Origin: Sanderia malayensis
Lineage: Eukaryota; Cnidaria; Scyphozoa; Semaeostomeae; Pelagiidae
Assembly (NCBI GenBank): GCA_013076295.1
Contig: RQOL01000495.1
Coordinates: forward strand, 1 to 64,000
Length of the DNA stretch: 64,000 nucleotides
Direction of reading: 5' to 3'
Each line of letters starts with the position of its first letter. Position 1 is the stretch's first letter. A program made the position numbers and the translations under genes. The notes beneath the pieces are model-generated. The model saw only the letters and a program-made list of their open reading frames with translations, made no database searches and was not told where the DNA came from. Below are positions 19,710 through 30,116 of the stretch, in pieces.

Positions 19710-20756
19710 ATGGCTTTTAATTCATATAACACAGAAGCTGAAAAATCGGTTGAATTGTGTTCGCGAACTCTTTTAAGTAGTTCGTTTGATGAAAATGGCC
19801 ACGGACGAATTTTAGAGGTCGTTGTGGTCAAGAAAAAGGATCAATTCCACGATGGATCAACAAAAGATATGATCCTTCAAGAACAGGCAATTGTTCTAAA
19901 AAAAGGAAGCAAGTTTGCTCCTGATACATTTGATAAGGAATCGCATAAGGAGTTTATAAATGATTTGGGTGGATTGAAGGAATTTGGGTTTACGAAGAGT
20001 AAGCTAAAGAAGTTCTTTGCTGGTTGTAATAAAGAACGGGCTGAGGTAGCAAGTTTTTCTCTTGATTATGAAAATCAAGAGAAACTGACATATGGATTAC
20101 AAATAATGGCTTCTAAAGGTTATAAAGTGGGAAGCCAACTTGCATTGGTACCGTTAACACGAGAATTTTCACTACCGGATGGTGGAAAATATCAAGATGA
20201 GTTGTTAATTCAATTGATTTTGGATGATACTATGAGAGTGTCAATGCAGATGATGTTACAAAGGAAAAATGTAACAACAAAAACTACTAATCCAAACAGA
20301 AGTGTTTTATTGAAGCCTAAAGATGTGGCTAATTTATATGATCTAATATTTGTTAAAAATGATGGACAGTGGTTGTCTGATAATTTCCCTACATTGTATG
20401 GGGACTTAGCTCCAGTTCTGATTGATCAAGACGGCAAAAGAATTCCGTATGTTCCAAAAACAGCAAGAGATGTAAACGAGTGGACGTTAGCAGCACAATC
20501 TACAGAAGACATGTCACCAGCCGAAATCGCAGCTATAATTTGTTCAAACAAATCAAAAGCACCCGTAAAAACAAAGAAACGAGTAAAGGCGGCAGATAAA
20601 GTAGCTGCGGATTCATCCCAGACAGATGGTAAAAATAAGAAGAGAAAAAGACAAATAGTCTTTAGCGACTCTGAAGATGAAGAAGTGAGTAAAAAGAGAA
20701 ACAATTCTCCAACGTTGATAGCAGATGACTATTTGGAAGATTCACAAGCATGGTGA
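19710..20756 (+). CDS. Unrecognised 348-residue nuclear-type protein
   Basis: Intact, with its own TATA box. Residues 1-240 form a mixed domain that matches no family I know (SKLKKFFAGC, YQDELLIQLILDD). The last 90 residues carry Lys-rich patches resembling nuclear localisation signals (KTKKRVKAADK, KNKKRKRQ) and an acidic FSDSEDEE stretch, typical of a DNA-binding or regulatory protein with a phosphorylatable tail. It sits between the small virion-protein cluster and the polymerase genes. Terminal-protein or single-strand-binding functions are open possibilities. Confidence 0.6.
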   Translation: MAFNSYNTEAEKSVELCSRTLLSSSFDENGHGRILEVVVVKKKDQFHDGSTKDMILQEQAIVLKKGSKFAPDTFDKESHKEFINDLGGLKEFGFTKSKLKKFFAGCNKERAEVASFSLDYENQEKLTYGLQIMASKGYKVGSQLALVPLTREFSLPDGGKYQDELLIQLILDDTMRVSMQMMLQRKNVTTKTTNPNRSVLLKPKDVANLYDLIFVKNDGQWLSDNFPTLYGDLAPVLIDQDGKRIPYVPKTARDVNEWTLAAQSTEDMSPAEIAAIICSNKSKAPVKTKKRVKAADKVAADSSQTDGKNKKRKRQIVFSDSEDEEVSKKRNNSPTLIADDYLEDSQAW

Positions 20757-20967
20757 AAATAAAAACTTTTTTACATGAGTGTTTATTATATTTTAAAGTT
20801 GATATATAGTTAGATAGAACATGTAATTATATTAATGATATGATTATGATGATTGAATGGTAACAAATGGATATTTTTTTGATTGACACCCTTCAATAAT
20901 CATAGTTGGAAATGAAAAAGATATAAATGTATAGAACCATACATAAGTAAATCATTTGCGCGCAACA

Positions 20968-21330
20968 ATGTCGTTTAAAGGAGTAAAAAGACAGTATTTG
21001 GAGAAACGAAATGATTTACTCATCAAAAATAGAGAAATTAAGAAAAGGATTTCCTATATTAAAAAAACCTTAATAGAAAAAGGTAAAATTTTACGAGCAG
21101 TGTATTTTGCGATATTGCAAAATAAAAAGGATTATGATTTTTGTAAATTATATGATGAGATTGATGAACATCAAACGATATTATTGGACTATTTTGAGCA
21201 ATTGATGAAGAGCATTAATTCGTTATCGTTGAAAAGAACATTTAGTAATGTGTTGGTTAATGAAAAAGTTGCCTTCAAAAACTTACAGCGATATTATAAG
21301 AAATCTGTAAAAAATATATGTAACATTTGA
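20968..21330 (+). CDS. Basic coiled-coil protein, 120 residues
   Basis: The start was set at the ATG at 20968; the open frame extends a little upstream. A TATAAATG at 20921 precedes it by 47 bp. It is a single long, Lys-rich helix (QYLEKRNDLLIKNREIKKRI) with heptad spacing of Leu and Ile. No domain is recognised. Confidence 0.5.
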   Translation: MSFKGVKRQYLEKRNDLLIKNREIKKRISYIKKTLIEKGKILRAVYFAILQNKKDYDFCKLYDEIDEHQTILLDYFEQLMKSINSLSLKRTFSNVLVNEKVAFKNLQRYYKKSVKNICNI

Positions 21331-21753
21331 ACATTTTAATGGGATTTATAAGAAAAATATATATAGGAAATCGTGTATTTATTTTATGTGTTGCCTATTT
21401 TTTTGTAAAAGAACCAACGCTGTTGGATAGTGTGCAAAGTGGTAAAGTTGGAGTATGATGAAGTGGTTGGATTGATATACATCATTGTTGTATAGCAGTT
21501 CAACCATTTCATTATTTTATCCAAAGACAGGTTTACATTGCAAATGAATTCATCTCAAGGTATGTTGATGACATCATATGTTCTTTTTTTATGTCAAAGT
21601 GATTGACAGGTGGTAAAAAATGATTGACAGGTGAATCAAAGGTCAACTGGTGAATATGAATAAAAGTAGCTCCAAAACTTAAATGTTTAACAATCGGAGG
21701 AACAGTGAGAAGAGAACACAAGTCAAGAAAAGACAACAAGAGATGAACAAGGT

Positions 21754-22623
21754 ATGAAACCTATTCGAACAAATTTTGTTTGTAATACATGTAAAGGTTC
21801 TTATCCTACGAAAGCGTCCTTAATAAAACATAAGGAACAGAAACATGGGATTTTCAATCATATGTGTAGTGATTGTGCAGAAGGTTTTTCTCGTATAGTA
21901 GATTTAAAAACACATATATCGAAACATCATTCAAGATTTGAATGTGGTCATTGTAAAGTTGGGAACTTTACTAAGAAACGTTTGATTGGGCATTTAAAGA
22001 AAAAGCATGGCATTACGGGTGATAATGCAAGCTCTATGCGTAATGCAAAAAAGGTAAAAATGGTTACAACACTGCGTAATACAAAGAAGGTGAAAAAGAA
22101 TTCAACATCATCACCTAAACATACTAAGAAAAAGAAATCACAATGTGATATATGCAACAAAACATTTAAGAATAAACGAGCGTTAGAAAACCATAAGTTT
22201 ATTAATCATGAAAAGGCTTTCAATTGTATTCGATGTGGAATGGTTTTTGATGATATGGCGAGTTTATCTGATCATTTACATGATCATAATCATAATAATT
22301 CTAATAAGAAACAAATGCATTTTGCATGTGATTATTGTGATGCAAAGCATTTTTTAACGACTACACAATTGCAACGGCACAGGATTGCGGTACATAAGGA
22401 GTTAAATATTACAGCTCATCATTTCCCATCAATGGCACATGTGCGTTGTTTTTGGAATGATTGTGTATATGCACATCAACCATGGGAAACAGATCTTGAT
22501 ACAGCTGGTAACCCATTTATGGGGCAAGATAAGCAAATGTTAATAGAGTATTATAAACGACATATGCCCTACATTGCACCTCATTGTTACTCACAATTAA
22601 GCAATCGTCTTTATAAAATTTAA
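21754..22623 (+). CDS. C2H2 zinc-finger N-terminal part of the PolB gene
   Basis: 289 residues with five or six C2H2-type fingers: CNTCKGSYPTKASLIKHKEQKH, CSDCAEGF...HISKHH, CGHC...HLKKKH, CDICNKTFKNKRALENHKFINH, CIRCGMVF...HLHDH, CDYC...HRIAVH. The last 45 residues (HMPYIAPHCYSQLSNRLYKI) lead directly into sequence resembling the N-terminal region of Polinton polymerases, which continues past the stop in shifted frames. I therefore read this as the 5' part of one zinc-finger-polymerase gene cut by an indel. The fingers may bind the terminal repeats or single-stranded DNA. Confidence 0.75.
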   Translation: MKPIRTNFVCNTCKGSYPTKASLIKHKEQKHGIFNHMCSDCAEGFSRIVDLKTHISKHHSRFECGHCKVGNFTKKRLIGHLKKKHGITGDNASSMRNAKKVKMVTTLRNTKKVKKNSTSSPKHTKKKKSQCDICNKTFKNKRALENHKFINHEKAFNCIRCGMVFDDMASLSDHLHDHNHNNSNKKQMHFACDYCDAKHFLTTTQLQRHRIAVHKELNITAHHFPSMAHVRCFWNDCVYAHQPWETDLDTAGNPFMGQDKQMLIEYYKRHMPYIAPHCYSQLSNRLYKI

Positions 22624-25600
22624 TTTTCATTTATTAGCAAATGAAGATTTGAGTCAACAAATTAAACATTACTGCAACAGGTTTATGCAGAGGTTATAGA
22701 TGACCTGCCAACAAGGTTTATAATATCATTCGGGCGGTTTCTTTTGCAAAATAAATATACAAATGCATTACGGTATTGGTATGTATCTGATTATAATTTG
22801 AGTCTAATCAAGATGAGGAAAATAGTAATATACAATTTAACGAGTTTATGGTGCGTTCAAAAGAGGATTTGAAACGAGAAACGAAGAAAATAACATCAAT
22901 TCCCTTTATTGATATTATTAAAAACAATTTCCAGGATAGTAGCTGGGGGTTAGTTCGTGCTACAAATATGCATGTGTCAGTAGTAAATATTGTAATGAGG
23001 ATTTTACAATCGGAAAAGCTGCCGATGAAGAGTTACAATTACCAGATTGTATAAAAAAATCTAATGCTATCGACATTAACTTTCCAATTGATGATAGACA
23101 TATACCGACAAGTAATGCTGCTTGTTTTTTTATCGCTCTTCGGAATGCTCTCTTACAATATAAAATCTGAAGAGGAGGTAGAAACGATAGATGAAATGAT
23201 TACTAAGTATTGCAAATTTTGCAGACTTGAGGATTTTTTATGGATTTCATTTAGCACATACAGTGCATATGGAATGGATGTATGGAGTTAAAATCTCTTT
23301 GTATACACCTGTGTTTAAATTGAAGATGATAAGATTGGAGATAAAGAATTATCCAATATTACAGGATTGATTGGTGAAAGAAAGTATATACATCTCATTT
23401 AAAGTACAAGAGTTGTATAAAATTAGATTTATTATATTACAAGGAGCATCTGTGCACGATAAAAACATCAAATCCTTTACAAATAAATATATCTGTAATG
23501 AATGTAGTATGGTGTATAAACATTCATCAAGTTTAGTTCGGCATCAAAAGACATGTATTTTAAACAAACGAACACAACGCAAATAAAGAAGGCTTAATAG
23601 AACGCCACCAGCCACTCTTAACGAAAGTGAAAAAGGCGTTTGGTTTGTCAAAGGAATATACCTTTCAAAATGAAGACGAGAAATCAGATTTCTTTTATGA
23701 TAAAGATACAGTTGTGTTTGATTTCGAAAGTTTAAATATCAAACAAACTTTAAATGAATCGGATGTATTTTATGGAAAAGAATACATATTTGGTGATGAT
23801 GGATTGATAGATGATGAGTTTTTTGATAAAAGAGAATGAAGACTGTTATAATTTCTACAATAATAATGGTGATTTGTTCCACATAGAGAATATGTGCAGA
23901 ATTTGTTAATTGAAGAAGGTGAACAAAGTGAGGATTTTTTCGGGTGCAGGTACCTGTTTTCATATGCTATTGCGAGCAGCTTTCCTCACGATTAAATGAA
24001 GGAGAAATAATTGATGAGAATATCTTATTTGCTCATAACAAATCACCGCGAGCGTTGATTGAGGTTTTTGTAAAGCACCTAATACATTAGGTGAGAAGAA
24101 ATGTATTAGATCATTTCACAAATATCAAAAGATATTTGAGAGTATACGGGATTTTTTTGGGAGAAAAAGGTATTACTTTTATATGATGAAGGTAAAAGCT
24201 ATCACTTTAATGAATTGATTGGAATTGATTTAACAAAAAAACAAAGTATTGAAGATGCAATAATTCGAACATGTACACCTGAACAGTGTGCAAAGGTTAA
24301 AGAATTATTTGAGATGAAAGATGAAGAAATTGATAGAATTGAAACACGACGGGATAGAATTGAAATCTTAACGATATATTCTGAAGAATATAAAGTTTAT
24401 CTGACATTATTTAAACAATGTCAAACAACATCGGTATTTGGATTTAATTCGTCAGGTTATGACATTCCATTGATTGCAAAATATTTGTTTCCCATTATGC
24501 TGAAACAAGGAGTAACTCCAGATGTAATAAAGCAGGATAGTAAATATAAATGTTCAATTTACTCCATCAAATGTGAAACAATTCCAAGCTGGAGATTAGC
24601 CCTATTAGATACAGCGGCATTTTTAGCTCCTAGTATAATTTAGATACTTTTATCAAGGCTTTTGCATCAGAATGCAAACAAGAAAAATCATTTTTTCCAT
24701 ATGAATATTTGGATTCTTTTGAAAGACTTCATGAAACTGAATTACCACCGTATGAAGCTTTCACTTCAAGTTTGAAGGTAAACAAAAATACTTTAAATAT
24801 TCAACATGAGAGATTATGGAGTTATTTAATGAATTACAAATTGAAAGTAAGAATAAGGGTGAAGATGTATCAGAGGAAGAACTTCAACAAAAAGTTCTAC
24901 AAAAGCTGAAATGGAAGAAAAAACCATTAACTGGAAGTGAAAATTACAAACGTTTACAAGAATTATGGATTTCATATAAATGGGAAACGGTTTTAGATTT
25001 CCTTCGTTGGTATAATACTATGGATGTTCAACCATATTTACAAGCACTTTTAAATTATGGGAAGGAGTTTGAAAGATACGGTATCATTTTACAACTGATG
25101 GAATAAGTCTTCCAACACTTGCAAGTAAAATTTTATACTCATCAAATAAACATCAGCGTATCTTGCATGTTGGGATTTGGAAGTAACGGATTTTTATAAT
25201 AAACATATAGTCGGAGGACCATCAATTATTTTCTCTCGACTAGCTGAAGGTCGTGTGCAAGGTTTGATGCTGGAGCATTATATCTCTATTGTTTAGGTCA
25301 GGAGATGCCTGTAGGAGAAGCTATAATCTGGGAAGAATCACCATTAAACAGTTTAGCTTTGAATGGACAAAAATTAGTAAGAAAAGTCAAAAATAAACAT
25401 GGTGGAAATAAATCTGTAGTAGCTGGTGAATTCTTAGATTACTTAGATTTTTCGTTGAATTGTAATAAAGAGGAATGGAGTTTTCTAGCTCGGGAAAAAA
25501 AATTTGTAATTACAGACAGAGAGGAGTTAAGGTTTTTTACTCCACACGGTTTTCAAATAGCGCATATAATAGCTGATGCGGTTGATGAGGAAAGTAAAAC

Positions 25601-26369
25601 CATCTATGAGTTTGATGGGTGTTATTGGCATGCGTGTAAAAAATGCCTATTAAACGGAATTCTCCGTACATTTGTACAACGCCGAGATGTTTCCATAGAT
25701 AACTCTGTTTTGACGAGTGAAAAATTACACCAATTGGGAATTGAAAACTGCCTTTTTTAAACATAGAGGCTATAAAGTTAAACGAATGCGTGAATGTAAA
25801 TGGAATACATTACTCGCAAGTGATAATGAAATACAATCATTCATACAACAAAATCGGTTACCATACTTTGGGAGTGTGGAAATTCTGAAAAAGAATTATT
25901 AAACGATATCCGAGAGGATAAGGTTTTTGGTGCTATTGAAGTGGACATTCACGTTCCTGATGATTTAAAAAATTATTTTAAAGAATTTACTCCAGTATTT
26001 AAGAACGCTAATGTTGAATTTGAAGATATTGGAGAATATATGCAAAACATTGCACAACGATTTGGTTTTTCTAAACAAAGTCGTAAATTATTAATTGGAA
26101 GTTATTTTGGTGTACAAGTCGGATTAAATACAGCATTATTAAAATGGTATTTAGATCATGGGTTAATTGTTACTCGTATATATAAATTCATTCAATATCG
26201 AGGGAAAAGGGTGTTTACAGGATTTGTAAACAATATTTCACAAGATCGTGTAAATGGTGACATAGATCCAACATCTCAAGTAAAAGCTGAAACCTCCAAG
26301 CTTGTTGGTAATAGCGCATTTGGTACAACGATAATGAATAAAGGAAAACAACGACATATTGCTTATTAG
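22624..26369 (+). pseudogene. Protein-primed DNA polymerase B, frameshifted and 3'-truncated
   Basis: Polymerase pieces lie in order over alternating frames. An N-terminal region with a further zinc-knuckle-like finger (CNECSMVYKHSSSLVRHQKTC, about 23490) comes first. Exonuclease motif I (VFDFES, 23721) and motif II (FGFNSSGYDIPL, 24439) follow. Then come the GGPSIIFSR block, motif A (a DAGALYLYC-type segment, about 25262), an inserted endonuclease-like YEFDGCYWHAC...C segment (25600) and motif B (KLVGNSAFGTT, about 26300). Motif C (the YxDTDS acidic pair) is absent: coding stops at 26369 against unrelated inserted sequence. The gene should replicate the element from a protein primer; this copy cannot. 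Confidence 0.85.
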
Positions 26370-26479
26370 ACAGGTCAAATAGTACAACTATCTAACAAAC
26401 TGCCTAACTTTTTGTTTGAAAGTTGATTTTGGGGTTTTAAGACCCGTAGATTTCAAATAAACCATGGGCCTTTCCGAAT

Positions 26480-26830
26480 TTTGTAGCGTTTGGGCGTGGT
26501 CGATGACGTCATTATAGCTGCCTTTTTCATCACTTAACTTGATACCAAACTATTAAATTATTATTTTAAATTGTCATTATTTCAATTTTGACGCCTCTTA
26601 AGTCAATTAACACAAAAGTAAGGCAAAATAACAAAATTTTGGGCGTGGTTGATGACGTCATCACGTAATTCGGATAAACATTGTAATTCAACTTCGCTTA
26701 AACTTTGTTTGGTGCAATAGAGGGAAATATTTTAAAAAGTTGTGAATAGACATATATGTTGAAATTTTCCAAAACAAATTTAAATTTGGGCGTGGTTGAT
26801 GACGTCATCCAATCATTACATCCAGCTCTC
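26480..26830. repeat. About 148-bp repeat with a TGACGTCA palindrome, 3 copies
   Basis: GGGCGTGGTYGATGACGTCAT cores start at 26492, 26641 and 26788, spaced 149 and 147 bp apart. Between cores the sequence is much diverged. TGACGTCA is the full CRE/ATF palindrome. The spacing is close to nucleosome length. The repeat is probably part of a family dispersed in this genome. Confidence 0.75.
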
Positions 26831-26940
26831 ATCTTAAATTTATCAGGGACATAATTTTTTTCTGTCGGATCTGAAGTATTTATTTTTATTCTGTGTTTTT
26901 ACAATAGTCAATAAATGCAGAACATGCTGAAAAGGATACA

Positions 26941-28075
26941 CTATGGTAAATAGTCACTGTCAGACCCACTGCTTTCCCTTTCTGAAGAAGAAAAATCACT
27001 CTCCCATTCCGAATCGCTTGAGTCATTTGTTTGTCCGCACTCCGTATCATCTGATTCTATATTGCCATCACAGCCCAAAACGGAAGGTTGTTGGAGTTGT
27101 TTACTTTTATTTGCGCTAGTTTTTAATCTTTTGGCCTGTGGAGGTCCTTCCGCTTGTCTTGAATCGCTTTCATTATCAGCTTCGCTCCCTGGATAATTTT
27201 CCTTTTTTTTATTAGTTGACTTACTCTCTTTTCTTCGCAGAGAAGGCGGTAGCTGGTAACCTTGGAACCAAAGCGGCGAAAGTTGCTTGGTCACGTTATC
27301 ACGGATCCAGCCATCTTCTGTTATTTGCAACTGTGGCAGCATACGAGAAGGACACTGTCTCTAGATGTATGATTGCAAATGTACCCGCAAAATTGCTTGA
27401 CGAAGGAAAGATTGATCCGGCGGCAAAGAAGCTGAATTTTTTTGCTTCCATAGCCTTATAAAGCCTTATGCGTGTTTCCAAATATATTTCTTGACTCTTT
27501 CCAGAATACACTGCCATTTGAAAGAATCTGACTGCAGGATTCTCTGTTTCCTTTCCAATAAATTGCTCTTTGCCAATTTCCGCGATAAGGCTGGTTAAAT
27601 CAGGTTGCTTTAAAAGACGCTTAAATACATTCACTTTCCCGACGTTGAACATTATGAAGTAGAATCACATCCAGTTATTGCGTGGAGTTGTGGTAGTGCC
27701 TTGCATATTTCTTCAACAAAATGCTGACGAATCTTTGCAATGTCAATAAATTTGTAGTGGTCAACTTTCATATACCATGGATCAGTGGCGTAGATAGAGG
27801 GGGGTCAGGGGGGGCGAAAAACCCCCCTGTATAGGTAAATTGCTGTTTTGTCGGAAAATTGCTGATCTTGTCGGAAAATAAATATCTTCTGTTTACGTTC
27901 AGTTCTGGCTAATTTTTAAATTTTGTCGGAAAATCTGAATTTCTCGCCTCCCCTATAAAATTTCCTATCTACGCCATTGCCATGGATAAACTGGATTAGT
28001 TATTACATGAGCGTACAGCAACAAAATCAGAACATCGGTGTCTTTTGCCACCACAACAACAACAGATTCTTGCAG
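26941..28075 (-). pseudogene. Fragment of a repeated host gene family with DTDV and TGCDS motifs
   Basis: Read leftward, broken frames give VAKDTDVLILLLYAH (near 28060), then LPQLHAITGCDSTS (near 27680), FNVGKVNVFKRLLKQP (27645) and a Ser/Asp-rich tail ending at 26941. The DTDVLxLL ... LHAxTGCDxTS pattern belongs to a family of uncharacterised proteins repeated many times in cnidarian and other invertebrate genomes, probably tied to transposons. The MITE interrupts it at 27783, and at least two frameshifts are present. It is unrelated to Polinton genes. Confidence 0.6.
27783..27979. mobile_element. hAT-type MITE, 197 bp
   Basis: Inverted ends CAGTGGCGTAGATAG and CTATCTACGCCATTG are flanked by the 8-bp direct duplication CCATGGAT (27775-27782 and 27980-27987). 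An 8-bp duplication with CAxTG ends is the hAT signature. The interior holds three GTCGGAAAAT repeats and no coding capacity. Confidence 0.85.
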
Positions 28076-28142
28076 TGAAAAATGAAGTATTAGTATTAGT
28101 AATTTCGAAAAATAGCCTTATCAGATTGCCGAAGGTTTCCAT

Positions 28143-28185
28143 CTGGAGTAGCTAAGCTCAAAGGCTATGAGCTTAGCTACTCCAG
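28143..28185. repeat. Perfect 18-bp hairpin near the convergent gene ends
   Basis: CTGGAGTAGCTAAGCTCA, a 7-nt loop, then its exact complement. It lies about 150 bp beyond the 3' end of the leftward virion gene. It could be a footprint of a small palindromic element or act in RNA 3'-end formation; neither is shown. Confidence 0.8.
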
Positions 28186-28329
28186 GTGATTATTCCAGGT
28201 GACATTCCAGGACTTGTCAATATATCACCATACATGATTAATTAATTTCATATATTCTCAAATACTTCTATTAATTTCATGTTTGTTTCCTTTATAGGAC
28301 TTTTTATAGTCTTTTTTTCAATTTATTAG

Positions 28330-29601
28330 TTATATTAAACGAAATAATAAATCACAATATGCTTTTAAAACTAGTTTTTGTCCTTTTGAGTCCATAATTG
28401 TTAAATGAAAATATGCAATTTTCTGATCATTTAAATTACAAAATTCTAATGTTTCTGGTTCATAAAGAACATAATCAGTTTTAAGAGTTGGAGTTAAACG
28501 AATTCCTGGAACAATAGCTAACAATGGAACTGTATCATCTCCAACAAATTGATCTGCTACATTGTTACTATAAATGAAGTAATTATTTGCATGAACAGCA
28601 CCACCTTTTTTTGCTTGTGTTTTAACAACTTTCGAATATGGTTCACTTTCTTTTAGTGAACATCCTTCCGGAAACCAAAATAAAGAATCAATATTTACTT
28701 CTGATGAATTAGATTCATTATAACTTGCTTCTTCGTAGCGCTTCCAAATAATAGCTTTTCTTTCATCTAATGTAACATCTAACACATCAAATCCAAAAAA
28801 TGGAATCATTTCCATCCCTATTGCTATATGAATACAGAATGGTGGAATGTTACTAATTTGCACTCTAGTTGTATTTTCCTGTATATTATCTTGAAGTGTC
28901 CAATTTAATGCTAATGATAATTTCCATAAATCATCCGGAAAATATGTTGACAACAATTTATATTTTTCACTACCAACTTCAGGAAATTGATTAAAAACAT
29001 ATTTGGATGCTTCCATAAATGAATATCGATTCCCTGTTGATTTCTCTCTACCAGTTTTATATTCATTAAAATCCCGAATTTCATTCAATAGATTTGTGAT
29101 AGAAATGGTTTTTCCTTCACCGAAACGTTTTTGCAAATTTTTTGCAACATCAATTCGAAATATTGGAGCCATTGGTTTTGAAAAATCCATATCATATACA
29201 TTTTGGTTTTCAATATCTATATTAGTTATGGCGTTGTAATAATTTTCTACATAACTTTTATCATTCGATTTTCGTGTTATATACATAACCTCCTCTCGTG
29301 TTAGATTTTTTGTTTCATCATGGTTATATTGTTTCCAAGCTCCCAAATATATTTCAACCATCCATTCTTCAACCACATAATTATTTCCAGTTGGAACACG
29401 TAAACTCTTTACCTCTGCTGCTTTAAAATCAAATACAATTTTTTTTAATGCAACTTGCCATCCGTCAAAGGTATCTATATTTAATTCATTATTTGTTTGA
29501 ATGAGTTCACTAAATGATAAATTCGAATTTTTATTTTCACTGTCATAGTATCCTTGTAGAATAAATCTATTTTCATTAATGATTGTCATTTTACTTTTCA
29601 A
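28330..29601 (-). CDS. Virion structural protein candidate 1, 423 residues
   Basis: Intact. After a short lead comes DGWQVALKKIVFDF, resembling the WEVAL-type N-terminal block of structural proteins common in animal Mavericks. A beta-rich body with IPPFCIHIAIGMEM and a C-terminal VPGIRLTPTLKTDYVLYEPE segment follows. Its ATG overlaps the stop of the next gene upstream (29598), so the three genes at 28.3-31.4 kb are tightly packed. A coat or spike component is the likeliest role. I cannot tell whether it is the major capsid protein, and no jelly-roll assignment is possible by eye. Confidence 0.55.
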   Translation of the reverse strand: MKSKMTIINENRFILQGYYDSENKNSNLSFSELIQTNNELNIDTFDGWQVALKKIVFDFKAAEVKSLRVPTGNNYVVEEWMVEIYLGAWKQYNHDETKNLTREEVMYITRKSNDKSYVENYYNAITNIDIENQNVYDMDFSKPMAPIFRIDVAKNLQKRFGEGKTISITNLLNEIRDFNEYKTGREKSTGNRYSFMEASKYVFNQFPEVGSEKYKLLSTYFPDDLWKLSLALNWTLQDNIQENTTRVQISNIPPFCIHIAIGMEMIPFFGFDVLDVTLDERKAIIWKRYEEASYNESNSSEVNIDSLFWFPEGCSLKESEPYSKVVKTQAKKGGAVHANNYFIYSNNVADQFVGDDTVPLLAIVPGIRLTPTLKTDYVLYEPETLEFCNLNDQKIAYFHLTIMDSKGQKLVLKAYCDLLFRLI

Positions 29602-30116
29602 ATAGTCTTATCTATAAATGTTCGAGGATCATCTGTAAATATAAGCTCTATTGCGCATAGATTAGGCTTAAATATAATATTATTAGCAATATCTCTTAAA
29701 TAAATCATACAATAGAGTTCATTCACATAATCACATTCTTTAAAATCTAAATGTGTTGGTTGGTATACATAGACACTTTTATCTTTACCATATTTTTCTA
29801 CATAATCGTATTCATTAAAATAAATATTCGTCAACAAAGACGGTAAATTAAATACTCGTATTCCATCAATCATACAATTCATCCATTCAGAAGAAAAATT
29901 AATTACATTTTGGGAAACTAATTCTTTACTTGAAACATCTAATAATTTATGAAAACAATCTTTTGAAAAATATATTTTTTCTATCGCTACTTTTAATTTA
30001 CCAGCATAATTATGATGAAATATTATTTCATCTTTTCCATTACATAACTTAATTTTCTTATTAATCTCTTGAATTAATCTGCGTTCAATCATACTTCTGA
30101 GGTAATATATAAACAT
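29598..30116 (-). CDS. Virion structural protein candidate 2, 172 residues
   Basis: It overlaps both neighbours (4 bp and 28 bp). It is short and beta-rich, with GKLKVAIEKIYFS, a weaker form of the W-V-A-L block seen in its neighbours, and a C-terminal LCAIELIFTDDPRTF. The open frame allows two Mets; the inner one (MIERRL, 9 codons in) may be the start. It is probably a minor structural protein related to the genes on either side. Confidence 0.5.
   Translation of the reverse strand: MFIYYLRSMIERRLIQEINKKIKLCNGKDEIIFHHNYAGKLKVAIEKIYFSKDCFHKLLDVSSKELVSQNVINFSSEWMNCMIDGIRVFNLPSLLTNIYFNEYDYVEKYGKDKSVYVYQPTHLDFKECDYVNELYCMIYLRDIANNIIFKPNLCAIELIFTDDPRTFIDKTI

Larger units (their letters stand above)
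26370..28200. mobile_element. Nested insertion replacing the 3' end of PolB
   Basis: Between the broken polymerase and the leftward virion genes lie about 1.8 kb unlike the rest of the element. It holds three copies of a roughly 148-bp repeat, a fragment of a leftward gene of a repeated host family, and a hAT-type MITE. No element ends bounding the whole block were identified. The polymerase C-terminus (motif C and thumb) is missing on both sides, so the insertion was accompanied by deletion. Confidence 0.6.

Noticed and set aside
16040..20756. Adenain-type maturation protease in the left core
   Set aside because: I looked for a His-Trp and Gln...Cys pattern in all left-core ORFs and found none that aligns.
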